A stretch of 64,000 nucleotides of DNA from positions 61,102 to 125,101 of the IMG/VR virus record IMGVR_UViG_3300005563_000030. One strand, given 5' to 3'. This DNA is from a virus. The notes under the pieces were generated by a model. The model was not told the origin of the DNA and did no database searches. It worked only from the letters and a program-made list of their open reading frames with translations. This document shows, piece after piece, positions 31,305-39,534 of the stretch (positions within the stretch are counted from its first letter, which is position 1; each line of letters begins with the position of its first letter). A program made the translations under genes and the position numbers.

Positions 31305-31400
31305 AATGTTAATAGAACTAAAAGCCTGACAAGTAGAGAAAGAAATTGCTTAGAGATAAGCAAGTATGTTCTATTTATTAACATTAAAAACAGTTCAGTT

Positions 31401-31976
31401 ATGATTAAAGTGTTAAGACACGGGAATGTTATTTCCGTACAGAATCCAATCACGGGCGAGTACAACGAAATGATTAATGTCACATTTGTTGAAGAAGGAA
31501 GAGCTGGTGCAGATAAGGGGATGTTTGAAACATCTGCTTTCTTATCAGCTTTGACTGGAGAACAGGTAGGGCTTAGTCAATTAAGAACGCACACACATCC
31601 TGTGCTTTCTACTAAGATAGGATTATTTCCTGTCGGTCAGGAATTCCCTGGTCATATCAATCGTGGTATGTACAGTACACCGCAGATTCGTCAGCAACTT
31701 GACAAAGATGCTCGACTTATTGATGGTAGACCTACGTACTTCAAGACATGGATTTCTGAAAGAGCTGAGGATGATGTAGACATGCGTATGGATAATAATA
31801 TATTTGTGCAAGCAAACTCAAATGCATTATTTACTGCGAATGTTGGAGCCGCCAATGTGAATGTGGTTAAAGCAAACCGGCCTGAGGGTGGAAATCCGAG
31901 CAATACGGATGTAGAAGGTGCTAATTATGGACCTGCTAACGTGCTCGGAGATGCATTACAGAAAGGTCAACAATAA
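31401..31976 (+). CDS. Conserved hypothetical protein, 191 aa
   Basis: Begins MIKVLRHGNVISVQNPITGE; middle part SQLRTHTHPVLSTKIGLFPV. A repetitive Asn/Ala region follows (NSNALFTANVGAANVNVVKA). No family recognised. Flanked by terminators on both sides, so it is its own transcription unit. Confidence 0.7.
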   Translation: MIKVLRHGNVISVQNPITGEYNEMINVTFVEEGRAGADKGMFETSAFLSALTGEQVGLSQLRTHTHPVLSTKIGLFPVGQEFPGHINRGMYSTPQIRQQLDKDARLIDGRPTYFKTWISERAEDDVDMRMDNNIFVQANSNALFTANVGAANVNVVKANRPEGGNPSNTDVEGANYGPANVLGDALQKGQQ

Positions 31977-31982
31977 CCCGCA

Positions 31983-32022
31983 GTAGAGGGAGAGTTTTTA
32001 AGTCCTCTCCCTCTACATTTTT
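31983..32022 (+). terminator. Strong intrinsic terminator
   Basis: GTAGAGGGAGAG / CTCTCCCTCTAC (12 bp), 10-nt loop, then ATTTTT. Confidence 0.85.
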
Positions 32023-32034
32023 AAACCAAAACCA

Positions 32035-32196
32035 ATGATCTGGTACTATCTGATTGAAACACTATCAGAGGAGGAACTTCGTCGATGTTCGATAGAGCTT
32101 ATATATAATAAATATAACTCTTCAGCATGGATGCAAGCTTTGATAGAGGGATCTGCTATTATGAAACGTGAATCTTTTCCATTCAATCCCAATTAA
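32035..32196 (+). CDS. Hypothetical protein, 53 aa
   Basis: Starts MIWYYLIETLSEEELRRCS; helical. 12 nt after the terminator. Function unknown. Confidence 0.55.
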   Translation: MIWYYLIETLSEEELRRCSIELIYNKYNSSAWMQALIEGSAIMKRESFPFNPN

Positions 32197-32224
32197 CTAC
32201 CTGATTCTATTTTTTTCGCACCTA

Positions 32225-32497
32225 ATGTTTTCTAAAACATCCATTATGATAAGCAAAACAAACAGAGTAGCGTTATTCTCTGATATTGGAAAGACCAATA
32301 TGTTTGTTTCTTCTAAGCCTCTGCATACCCGTGAAAACTGTCCGCTATGGAAAGACCCGGCACCAAAGGAAGAAGAGCACATCTATCAAAAGATTGGCCC
32401 TAATAAAGCTATTACTTTTGATAAGCGAACCGTAGTTCATTTTCTCGCAAACGAAGAGGTTATTCCTTGCGTAATTGAAAACAATGTAGCGTTATAA
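32225..32497 (+). CDS. Hypothetical protein, 90 aa
   Basis: Start at ATG 32225 (MFSKTSIMISKTNRVALF); another in-frame ATG lies at 32246. Ends VHFLANEEVIPCVIENNVAL. Function unknown. Confidence 0.6.
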   Translation: MFSKTSIMISKTNRVALFSDIGKTNMFVSSKPLHTRENCPLWKDPAPKEEEHIYQKIGPNKAITFDKRTVVHFLANEEVIPCVIENNVAL

Positions 32498-32520
32498 TCA
32501 TTTTAATCAATTTTAATTCT

Positions 32521-33000
32521 ATGGAACTAAAACGAAGCATTTGGCTTGCTTCTACTAAGAGTATTGGCTCATATAGAAAGTTTAAGTTACACCACATTCC
32601 GAAAGATGTGAAGTTGGAACTAGCTCGCTATTCAACATTTGATGGCATTCCAAGAGCTGTTTTAGAAGACAGGATATTGAAAACCATTAAGCAGTCTTTA
32701 CGAGTACGTGGAATTAATTGGTTAGCGAAGATGCGCACTAGTTTTCTTAAGTATGAGAGTAAACTCACTCAACAAATTCGTGCCTTGGAAGGAGAGGTAA
32801 TACGAACCAAGAACATTTTGAAGGACCACTGGCCTAGTCTGGAAGATCCTAATACAAGTGTTGAAAGTGTTATCAGATATTACAAGTTGCGCGAAGATTA
32901 CCTAAAAGCTAAGATAAAACTGGAAAGTTTTGTTGAACATCGTAAGAATATCAAAAAGCGTTTAGAAACCGATGCTGATGGTATCTTACTGGAAAAGTAA
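32521..33000 (+). CDS. Coiled-coil protein, 159 aa
   Basis: Starts MELKRSIWLASTKSIGSYRK; residues 85-150 form a long helix (KYESKLTQQIRALEGEVIRT, KAKIKLESFVEHRKNIKKRL) likely to form a coiled coil. Basic overall. Function unknown. Confidence 0.65.
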   Translation: MELKRSIWLASTKSIGSYRKFKLHHIPKDVKLELARYSTFDGIPRAVLEDRILKTIKQSLRVRGINWLAKMRTSFLKYESKLTQQIRALEGEVIRTKNILKDHWPSLEDPNTSVESVIRYYKLREDYLKAKIKLESFVEHRKNIKKRLETDADGILLEK

Positions 33001-33023
33001 TACTAACCAGTTTAATCTATGTC

Positions 33024-33224
33024 ATGCAGTTCCACACTCCACAAAAAATAATGCGAGTAGAAGTTCCGACATTCGCCAAGAAAGGCGATGAAATCGTATG
33101 TCCTGAAAAGATATTCACAAAAGAAGAATATCCCCATTTAAAAAATGATCTGGTAAAAATTACAGGTCAGAATGGTCAGAAGATATATGTTAATCGGAAA
33201 AAGATTAGCGCTATGGATGTGTAA
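33024..33224 (+). CDS. Hypothetical protein, 66 aa
   Basis: Starts MQFHTPQKIMRVEVPTFAKK; small beta-rich basic protein. Function unknown. Confidence 0.6.
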   Translation: MQFHTPQKIMRVEVPTFAKKGDEIVCPEKIFTKEEYPHLKNDLVKITGQNGQKIYVNRKKISAMDV

Positions 33225-33254
33225 TTCTTTTTAAATTTTATTCAATTGTCAATT

Positions 33255-33860
33255 ATGAATCTGAATTCCTTTATTGGATCTAAGAGTCCTGTTATTCTCG
33301 TAGCAAATGATACCCTCGAAGGTAAACCACTGATTACGCCATTTAAAGATGCCCAAGGTAACCCCAAAACTGATAACAATGGTAACCCTATCGGTAGCAT
33401 CCGTTTGGAACAGAGCCAGAACACGCTCAATGGTGGCTTCCTGAATGCTAGTACTCGTGTTGCATTCCTTGGTGCTTCTATCAAGGTTCTTGAAAAAATT
33501 ATCAACGATAACAAGCTTAAAGCTGGTTCACAAGTACCCGGTAAAATTGTGATTGAAGAGGCTTTGGAACCATTCCATCCCAATCAAAAGCCCAAAATCA
33601 ATCCACAGTCTGGTATGATAATCCAGATTGAAGTTGATGGTAAGCTGCACGACATTTATATGCGTATGCGCTATACAGATAAAGAAACTGAAACTGATTC
33701 ATTACTGCGTACAGCAGGAGCTGTGCGAAACGTGTTAAACGCTAGTGTGGTCAACAAAGCAGTAAATGAGATTCAGAATAAACCCGTCCCTGAACAAGCT
33801 GGCATTCCTGGGAATGACAAACCTGCTGAAGCTCCAGCAATGGAGAAAGTAGGTGGTTAA
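33255..33860 (+). CDS. Conserved hypothetical protein, 201 aa
   Basis: Starts at ATG 33255 (MNLNSFIGSKSPVILVAND); an in-frame TTG at 33246 belongs to the leader. Beta-rich core (GSIRLEQSQNTLNGGFLNAS) and a Pro-rich tail (PVPEQAGIPGNDKPAEAP). Its leader TTGTCAATTATG is identical to that of the class II amidotransferase gene at 57469. No family recognised. Confidence 0.7.
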   Translation: MNLNSFIGSKSPVILVANDTLEGKPLITPFKDAQGNPKTDNNGNPIGSIRLEQSQNTLNGGFLNASTRVAFLGASIKVLEKIINDNKLKAGSQVPGKIVIEEALEPFHPNQKPKINPQSGMIIQIEVDGKLHDIYMRMRYTDKETETDSLLRTAGAVRNVLNASVVNKAVNEIQNKPVPEQAGIPGNDKPAEAPAMEKVGG

Positions 33861-33900
33861 TCCGCCTGATATAACAAATATTTATTAACAAGTTGTGGTG

Positions 33901-33937
33901 TATAAGCTGGTACTGAATGCTACCAGCTTATATTTTT
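33901..33937 (+). terminator. Strong intrinsic terminator
   Basis: Perfect 12-bp stem TATAAGCTGGTA / TACCAGCTTATA, 8-nt loop, then TTTTT. Confidence 0.85.
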
Positions 33938-33961
33938 CCATCAAATTTCAATGCAAATGTT

Positions 33962-34189
33962 ATGTTAGTATTTGTAAGAAAAGATAAGAAGAAAGCTAGT
34001 AGATTTTACAGCTTTACACAAATAAGTAATTATCTCCGCGACGAGATATTAACTAAACAAGAGCAGGATGAATTAGCTAGACGAGCCTTAAAACTCCTAG
34101 ATGCTTCTCATCTGGAATTTGATTTGATTGAATATTACAAGAATATATTTAATCACTACTTAAATTGTGAAGCATGTTCAAATTCCTAG
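33962..34189 (+). CDS. Hypothetical protein, 75 aa
   Basis: Start at ATG 33962 (MLVFVRKDKKKASRFYSF); the longer frame from 33917 overlaps the terminator. Ends YLNCEACSNS. Overlaps the next small gene by 16 nt. Confidence 0.6.
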   Translation: MLVFVRKDKKKASRFYSFTQISNYLRDEILTKQEQDELARRALKLLDASHLEFDLIEYYKNIFNHYLNCEACSNS

Positions 34190-34341
34190 CAATGATATTA
34201 GTTACTACACTGGTAGCTTATGGTGTTGCTTATGCAATTGTTCTTATAACTATGGGGTTGTTGGGATGTATTGTGGGATTGATATTAGTGGCATTAGCAC
34301 TAGCCTTCTTCATATTCATAACGAACAAACTTAAACCTTAA
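34174..34341 (+). CDS. Small two-helix membrane protein, 55 aa
   Basis: Starts MFKFLAMILVTTLVAYGVAY, followed by MGLLGCIVGLILVALALAFF: two transmembrane helices with a short turn, then TNKLKP. Could be a holin-like or superinfection-type protein; unproven. Confidence 0.6.
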   Translation: MFKFLAMILVTTLVAYGVAYAIVLITMGLLGCIVGLILVALALAFFIFITNKLKP

Positions 34342-34387
34342 CCCTTTTTTTTAACAGAAATTGTTTTAATCTCAAACATTAATAAAC

Positions 34388-35380
34388 ATGAAAAAGTTAA
34401 TCCCTGTATTAATTATCCTCTTTATTTTAGGTCTTGGTGGCTATAAGTACTATTCTTTTAAGCATCCGCAACCCGTAGAAATGAACACCATAACTGTTCC
34501 TGCTACGGATGGTACTAAAGTGAATACTACAGCTCTTACCGGTGGCGATATTGCTAAAGCCAATGCTTCCAGCCTGAATATTCAGATGGACCCTGTCATG
34601 AATGGTACCTATAAAGGTGTCGTTGAAGTAGGTGCCAGTGGGTTCAACGCCTTCGTTGTAAATATTGACAAAGACAAGAATTGGGAACTCGTGTCAAAAG
34701 AATTTGGTTCTTCTCTCGCATGGGAAGGCTTTGCTAATACGTCTGATATTTACACACAGTTGAAAACATACATTGGCTCCATTGCAAATAAAGGTGTAGC
34801 TGGTCGTAATATCCAGTTTGTAGTGTCATCTGGTGCCCTGAAGGTAAAGAATATTGAAATGGTGATGAAAGCTATTGAAGAGAAGGGATTTGTGGTAAAT
34901 CGCGTTACAGCCGATCAGGAAGGTAAGTTTGCTGCTAAAGCATCTATTCCAAAAACCTATCGTAATAACTCGTTTAGTATGGATATGGGCTCTGGTAATA
35001 CCAAATTAAGCTGGTTTGAAAATGGAACCTTGCATTCTATTGAATGTTCTGGTGCCAAATATTACGCAGCAGTTCCACCCAAAACAGATCAAGAAGTATA
35101 TAATGAAATTGTTACAGCTTGCAACAAAATTCCTAGCGCTTTGCGGAGCAATTGCTTCATTATTGGAGGCGTGCCTTCTACTTTGGCAAAGGAGTCCCGT
35201 AGCGGGAACGATAGGTTTACTCCTCTCAATTCCCCTGATAATTATAGTGCTGGTGATGATGTTAAGAAAAGATGTGGAATAAACATCTATCGTGCTGTTT
35301 GTGAAACTACTAAGTGCCAAAACTATATCTTTGACTGGGATGCCAATTTTACTATTGGTTATCTCTTATCAATGAATTAA
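34388..35380 (+). CDS. Membrane-anchored Ppx/GppA-like (ASKHA fold) protein
   Basis: 330 residues. An N-terminal anchor (LIPVLIILFILGLGGYKYY) is followed by an exopolyphosphatase/GppA-like layout: VEVGASGFNAF (about 79-89, phosphate-1 loop, usual Asp replaced by Glu), FVVSSGALKVKN (144-155; compare xxTSAxRxAxN of Ppx), DMGSGNTKLSW (199-209, phosphate-2 loop) and FIIGGVPSTLA. Known relatives hydrolyse polyphosphate or pppGpp. The anchor would place the domain outside the cytoplasm unless topology is inverted. The assignment is from motif order only. Confidence 0.55.
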   Translation: MKKLIPVLIILFILGLGGYKYYSFKHPQPVEMNTITVPATDGTKVNTTALTGGDIAKANASSLNIQMDPVMNGTYKGVVEVGASGFNAFVVNIDKDKNWELVSKEFGSSLAWEGFANTSDIYTQLKTYIGSIANKGVAGRNIQFVVSSGALKVKNIEMVMKAIEEKGFVVNRVTADQEGKFAAKASIPKTYRNNSFSMDMGSGNTKLSWFENGTLHSIECSGAKYYAAVPPKTDQEVYNEIVTACNKIPSALRSNCFIIGGVPSTLAKESRSGNDRFTPLNSPDNYSAGDDVKKRCGINIYRAVCETTKCQNYIFDWDANFTIGYLLSMN

Positions 35381-35408
35381 GCCCCGTTTTAACTCCAATA
35401 TACTCTTT

Positions 35409-35451
35409 ACATATCCTCTATTTCTTATAAGTAGAGGATATGTTCATTTTT
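35409..35451 (+). terminator. Strong intrinsic terminator
   Basis: Perfect 12-bp stem ACATATCCTCTA / TAGAGGATATGT, 11-nt loop, then TCATTTTT. Confidence 0.85.
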
Positions 35452-35462
35452 AAAACAATTGT

Positions 35463-35699
35463 ATGTGGATATTGTTTTGGATATTAGGTGCCTTATGTAG
35501 TTATTTATGCTGGTCAAGATTTCTTATTTATCATGATGACTATACAGTAAGAACTCGTGCTAAATTAATATTGTGGTCAATAGCAACATCATGGGCATGT
35601 GCCGCAGGATTATTATTCACACTCTGTATTTTAGGCATAATGCACATTAGTGATTATATTATTGATGAAGTTGACTGGGATAAAGATGTCAGATGGTAA
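35463..35699 (+). CDS. Two-helix membrane protein, 78 aa
   Basis: Starts MWILFWILGALCSYLCW, second helix SWACAAGLLFTLCILGIMH, acidic end DEVDWDKDVRW. Leader ends ACAATTGTATG, one of the AATTGT leaders of this arm. Confidence 0.65.
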   Translation: MWILFWILGALCSYLCWSRFLIYHDDYTVRTRAKLILWSIATSWACAAGLLFTLCILGIMHISDYIIDEVDWDKDVRW

Positions 35700-35737
35700 C
35701 CCCTTTTTAACCCCCTTTTTTACTATCAAATTGTTTT

Positions 35738-36604
35738 ATGGTTAATATTAAATCCGCAGATCTTACTAGCTCTGGTCAGAAAGCCATAGCTGGTATTGTA
35801 TTAGTGCTTGTTTTAGTGATCCTTTACTTTGTATTACCCCCATTAATTACTATTCTTACTAATCTGTGGATTGCCGCTATCATTGGTATTCCTTTAGGAT
35901 TCTTCATCTACAACTACCAGATTATCTGGAGTATATTTAAGAAACTATCATGGGAAATGACCAAGAAGATTATTAGCGCTGATCCTCTGTGGCATATGTA
36001 TCAATACTATTACTACATGCAGAACAAGCTTAAAGAGTTACAAGCTAGTATTGTAGAAGTAGGTGGTATATATACCAAAACAGAGCGTTCTATCGCTGAT
36101 ATGGCTAAACAGCTTAAAGATCTACAAGAAGAAGCTATCCAGCATGAGAAGAGAGGCTCATCTGCTTCTATTATCAAATTAGTAGGTGGTAAGGTAGGTC
36201 TTTTACAAAAGCAAATAGACAATTTCCTACCAAAGCTGGAATTTATCAAAACGCAGAAGAAAGCCTTAACAGAGCTTTATGATGCTTGGAGTGTTGATAC
36301 AGAGTTATTGAAAGATACTCTGGATAGCAAAGCCCAAGAATATGAGCTTATGAAGACGCTTAATAAAGCGAACACTTCTGCTATGGCTTTCTTACAAAAA
36401 GATTCTCCTGAACTCAGAGAATATAAACAATCTCTGATTGAAATTGAGAATCAAGTATCTGATTATACTGCTAATATGGAAAACTTCCAACGTGAGGTTG
36501 CTCCACAATTAAGTCGTATGGCAGTTACTTCTTCGATTAACGAAGCCGACGGTGCTGCTATTATTGAGCAGTACAAACAGAAAAGGTTAACAGAGAAATT
36601 ATAA
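35738..36604 (+). CDS. Membrane coiled-coil protein, 288 aa
   Basis: Two N-terminal transmembrane helices (IVLVLVLVILYFVLPPLI; NLWIAAIIGIPLGFFIY), then about 200 residues of cytosolic helices with heptads (KLKELQASIVEVGG, ERSIADMAKQLKDLQEEAIQ). Layout resembles PspA-type or other membrane-stress coiled-coil proteins; no direct match claimed. Leader CAAATTGTTTTATG. Confidence 0.65.
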   Translation: MVNIKSADLTSSGQKAIAGIVLVLVLVILYFVLPPLITILTNLWIAAIIGIPLGFFIYNYQIIWSIFKKLSWEMTKKIISADPLWHMYQYYYYMQNKLKELQASIVEVGGIYTKTERSIADMAKQLKDLQEEAIQHEKRGSSASIIKLVGGKVGLLQKQIDNFLPKLEFIKTQKKALTELYDAWSVDTELLKDTLDSKAQEYELMKTLNKANTSAMAFLQKDSPELREYKQSLIEIENQVSDYTANMENFQREVAPQLSRMAVTSSINEADGAAIIEQYKQKRLTEKL

Positions 36605-36609
36605 CTAAT

Positions 36610-36641
36610 AAAAGCCTTATTTTTTGATAAGTAAGGCTTTT
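36610..36641. terminator. Bidirectional terminator
   Basis: AAAAGCCTTA / TAAGGCTTTT (10 bp), with A- and T-runs in both arms. Confidence 0.75.
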
Positions 36642-36659
36642 ATTCTAAACTATTTTGTT

Positions 36660-36833
36660 ATGGATGCTAGCGTACTTATGCAAATCCTCGATCAGTGGCA
36701 GAATCGTAAAATAGATTTTCCCACAGCTTCTTTAAAATTAATTAATGCTGGATGTAGTGCTGCGGAAGTTAAGGCTTTGATGGAGCAATACCCTCAAAAT
36801 CCAATCGAACAGCCCGCAGAACAGAAAGCCTAA
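36660..36833 (+). CDS. Hypothetical protein, 57 aa
   Basis: ATG at 36660 (MDASVLMQILDQWQNRKI) just after TATTTTGTT; an upstream frame from 36624 covers the terminator and is rejected. Short helical protein with Pro-rich end. Confidence 0.6.
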   Translation: MDASVLMQILDQWQNRKIDFPTASLKLINAGCSAAEVKALMEQYPQNPIEQPAEQKA

Positions 36834-36850
36834 CCTTTTAAATTAAAATC

Positions 36851-37072
36851 ATGGGGGAGTCAAACTTAGATCCCGAATATGTAAGATTTGTTGATGAGGG
36901 TAACAATGTTAATGACCTTGTACAAGCCGTTATAGATAGAGTACAATATTCGCAAGGTTTCTTAGCAAAATTACAAGACCTCATTGCCAAACACGAAGCA
37001 CCGTTTGACGATACGAATCATGTGCGGGAATTCAAGGGATCACCAGCAATTGAAGAAATTATAAATGAATAA
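36851..37072 (+). CDS. Acidic hypothetical protein, 73 aa
   Basis: Starts MGESNLDPEYVRFVDEGNNV; helical, acidic. Function unknown. Confidence 0.6.
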   Translation: MGESNLDPEYVRFVDEGNNVNDLVQAVIDRVQYSQGFLAKLQDLIAKHEAPFDDTNHVREFKGSPAIEEIINE

Positions 37073-37074
37073 TT

Positions 37075-37266
37075 ATGTTCCAGTACAAACTACGCATTGT
37101 CATAATTGCTGTACTATCCGCAAGTGGTAGTATTTTCTGCATGATTAACGAGCATTGGGGGCTTGGTATCTATTTACTAAGTTTTCTCTTGATTGCCGTA
37201 TATCATGAAGTTAGAATAATTCTTGTAAACGATATTCGTTATATCAATTACAGAATTGGAGAATAA
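37075..37266 (+). CDS. Two-helix membrane protein, 63 aa
   Basis: Helices IVIIAVLSASGSIFCMI and WGLGIYLLSFLLIAVYH. 2 nt after the previous stop. Function unknown. Confidence 0.6.
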   Translation: MFQYKLRIVIIAVLSASGSIFCMINEHWGLGIYLLSFLLIAVYHEVRIILVNDIRYINYRIGE

Positions 37267-37299
37267 TCAGAGTTCCTATCTATAACAAAAGAGGGGTTT

Positions 37300-37373
37300 G
37301 GGCGGATAGTGTTAATTGGAAGCATACCGGCCTTTAGAGAACGGAGATATGTGGTTCGACTCCCATTCTGTCC
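37300..37373 (+). tRNA. tRNA-like element on the opposite strand to the array
   Basis: 74 nt: acceptor GGGCGGA / TCTGTCC (two G-T pairs), T8-A9, D-loop with GG, T-loop TTCGACT with a T-stem that pairs if one T is bulged (ATG-GG / CCCAT). The anticodon stem (CCG / CGG only) is poor, so the anticodon cannot be read. Likely a degenerate tRNA. Confidence 0.45.
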
Positions 37374-37399
37374 TTACTTCTTTTTTTAAACAAAATTGT

Positions 37400-37591
37400 A
37401 TGTTGAACAGACATGGTGTAAAAGCTATCGTTGTTATAAACAATGAAGTTATTACCCGTGCTGATGTAGCTGAAGATCTTGCCGAATTAATAGGTGTCAA
37501 TAACACAGAGATTAGAATGGCTAACATCCACGAGATTAAAAGATACCTAAAAACTGAAGAAGATACATCTACTGATGCTGTCGAAGCTTAA
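37400..37591 (+). CDS. Hypothetical protein, 63 aa
   Basis: ATG at 37400 (MLNRHGVKAIVVINNEVITR) after leader AAACAAAATTGT; the longer frame from 37316 runs through the tRNA-like element. Function unknown. Confidence 0.65.
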   Translation: MLNRHGVKAIVVINNEVITRADVAEDLAELIGVNNTEIRMANIHEIKRYLKTEEDTSTDAVEA

Positions 37592-37602
37592 AACCATTTT
37601 TT

Positions 37603-38376
37603 ATGCTTAATATTTTTTCTAAAAAGAAAGAAGTAGTAAAAGAGGTTGTACAGGAAGCTCCTGTAAAGCCTGCTAAACAACGTAGCTCAGTAGTCACTGC
37701 TGAGGTTATCAAAGAAATACATAACGCCTTTGATGTTGCTGGTGATGAAGCTCTAGCTACTTCTGATAAGATCCTTGATGAAAATCAGGTGTCTGCTGAA
37801 GATAGAGAAGAAGCTAAATTACTTGAAAAGCTTGGTTTTAAAAGAGTAGCCAAATTAAGCGAAGTAAATCGCGAGTTAGCTACTATTAACATTGCTACAA
37901 GGCGAGCTGAAATTGTAAGAAAGTTCAAAATTAAATACCCTCAATATAAGTTCATATTTGAGGATCAGGTAACAGCTATCTGCAAGAAGTATGGTCTTGT
38001 ATGTGGTGAGGTATGGCGCTACAAAGGCACGGTTCCAAGAAAGAATCTTCTGGAAATAGCTAACTTCAAAGTAAATCTTGAAGATCAGTATGTAGAAGAA
38101 CTTAACTGGCAATTCGATAGCCTACGTAGATTGAATAAATCTACCGAAAAAGTGCAAGATTATCGAATTCATCGTAAGGACGTACCATTCTACATTTGTG
38201 CTCCTACTTCTGAAATGGAAATGACCAGTAGAACAGTAAAGGATGGTGTATTCTTAAAAGAAAGAGAAGTGCCTGATCCTATTGTAATGCACTGGATGCC
38301 TGAAGGCTTTCTTATTGCTTCTAAATGGGGACTTGAAGGACAAGATCCCAAATTACTTAACGAAACAATGAACTAA
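37603..38376 (+). CDS. Conserved hypothetical protein, 257 aa
   Basis: Starts MLNIFSKKKEVVKEVVQEA, a charged N-terminus, then KIKYPQYKFIFEDQVTAICK and a C-terminal part EVPDPIVMHWMPEGFLIASK. No family recognised. One nt before the next gene. Confidence 0.65.
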   Translation: MLNIFSKKKEVVKEVVQEAPVKPAKQRSSVVTAEVIKEIHNAFDVAGDEALATSDKILDENQVSAEDREEAKLLEKLGFKRVAKLSEVNRELATINIATRRAEIVRKFKIKYPQYKFIFEDQVTAICKKYGLVCGEVWRYKGTVPRKNLLEIANFKVNLEDQYVEELNWQFDSLRRLNKSTEKVQDYRIHRKDVPFYICAPTSEMEMTSRTVKDGVFLKEREVPDPIVMHWMPEGFLIASKWGLEGQDPKLLNETMN

Positions 38377-38377
38377 T

Positions 38378-38815
38378 ATGGGTTGGGCTTTATTATTCAT
38401 AGCCACAGTTGCTATTGCTCTATTTCTTTCTCGTAAGAGAGTTAAGCATTTGTCACTTAGTGATTATTTGGTACCGCCTGATGCAGACTTTGAAATTCAA
38501 TTACGGTTTGTTAAAGTGAACGGTAGATACGATCAATACGAAGTTCAATTCTGGAATCCCTTGAAAGGTGAATGGTGGACACTCCCTGACAGAGATGCTG
38601 CTATTCATCAGCCATGGGCCCTGGAAAGAAAAGGATCGTATGGTGCATACGATCTTTACACAATGCAAGTTCCTGAAGGTAGTATTGAATTCGTTAAAAT
38701 GCGTTATAAAACGCTTGGAAATGTACAGTCATATTTTGACGAGCTCAATAGACGTTTTAGAATATATCAGGAACGTCAGAGAGCTGAAGAACAGAAGCCT
38801 CGTATTATTTACTAA
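38378..38815 (+). CDS. Membrane-anchored hypothetical protein, 145 aa
   Basis: N-terminal helix GWALLFIATVAIALFL, then a soluble acidic domain (RFVKVNGRYDQYEVQFW). Overlaps the next gene by one base. Confidence 0.65.
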   Translation: MGWALLFIATVAIALFLSRKRVKHLSLSDYLVPPDADFEIQLRFVKVNGRYDQYEVQFWNPLKGEWWTLPDRDAAIHQPWALERKGSYGAYDLYTMQVPEGSIEFVKMRYKTLGNVQSYFDELNRRFRIYQERQRAEEQKPRIIY

Positions 38816-39216
38816 TGCCCAAAATCTGTAAACATGAAGGATGTAGAAATCCTGTGTTTTCTGGTGAGTATTGTCGTAATCATCAGTATTACCGCACTAA
38901 GAGTAGCGATAAGAAATCAGCAAATCCTAAACGAAATAAGAGACCTAATGCGGTCTCGAAAAGAAAAGCAGAGCAAAACAAAGAGTACGGACATCTCCGA
39001 GTTATCTTCTTGGAGAACCGACCAATTTGTGAAGCCCGTCTCGATTTCATCTGTACAGGACCAGCTACCGAAGTTCATCACAAGCAAGGACGAGGGAAGC
39101 ACCTATTAGATGTAGATACATGGTTAGCAGTTTGTCCTAGCTGCCATCATTGGATTACTGAGCATAGTAAAGAAGCTATTGCTCTAGGACTAAGTACATC
39201 ACGGTTAAAAGAGTAA
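38815..39216 (+). CDS. HNH-type nuclease with N-terminal zinc knuckle
   Basis: 133 residues: N-terminal CKHEGCRNPVFSGEYCRNH, linker, then TEVHHKQGRGKHLLDVDTW and AVCPSCHHWITEH, which form a ββα-metal HNH core. Related phage proteins are usually called NinG/Rap-like or HNH. May act in recomb- or packaging-linked cutting. Confidence 0.75.
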   Translation: MPKICKHEGCRNPVFSGEYCRNHQYYRTKSSDKKSANPKRNKRPNAVSKRKAEQNKEYGHLRVIFLENRPICEARLDFICTGPATEVHHKQGRGKHLLDVDTWLAVCPSCHHWITEHSKEAIALGLSTSRLKE

Positions 39217-39218
39217 TA

Positions 39219-39506
39219 ATGAAGATTATCAAAGAAAAGCAATATATCTATAGTCATAATGATGTAAAACACGTACGAATAATATTCACTGATAATACAG
39301 TTCGATGGGCAACTAATGTTGGAACGCTATATGATAAGCGCACAAGTAGTAGTTTTGAGGAAGAATATCAGGGAATATTTAAGAGTCCTTCAAAAACAGA
39401 ACTAGAACAGTTTAAAGAGAAAATTAAAGATCATCTTGAAGAGTGGTATAGTTCTAAAATTACTATGGGTACTTTTATTGAAAAAATAGAAAAACTAGTA
39501 AAATAA
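39219..39506 (+). CDS. Hypothetical protein, 95 aa
   Basis: Starts MKIIKEKQYIYSHNDVKHVR; helical C-terminus. 2 nt after the HNH gene. Confidence 0.6.
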   Translation: MKIIKEKQYIYSHNDVKHVRIIFTDNTVRWATNVGTLYDKRTSSSFEEEYQGIFKSPSKTELEQFKEKIKDHLEEWYSSKITMGTFIEKIEKLVK

Positions 39507-39534
39507 CATTTTTTAAACACAAAATTGTTTTATC

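Noticed and set aside
37316-37399. Upstream extension of the 37400 gene
   Set aside because: It covers the tRNA-like element; the ATG at 37400 follows the AATTGT leader.
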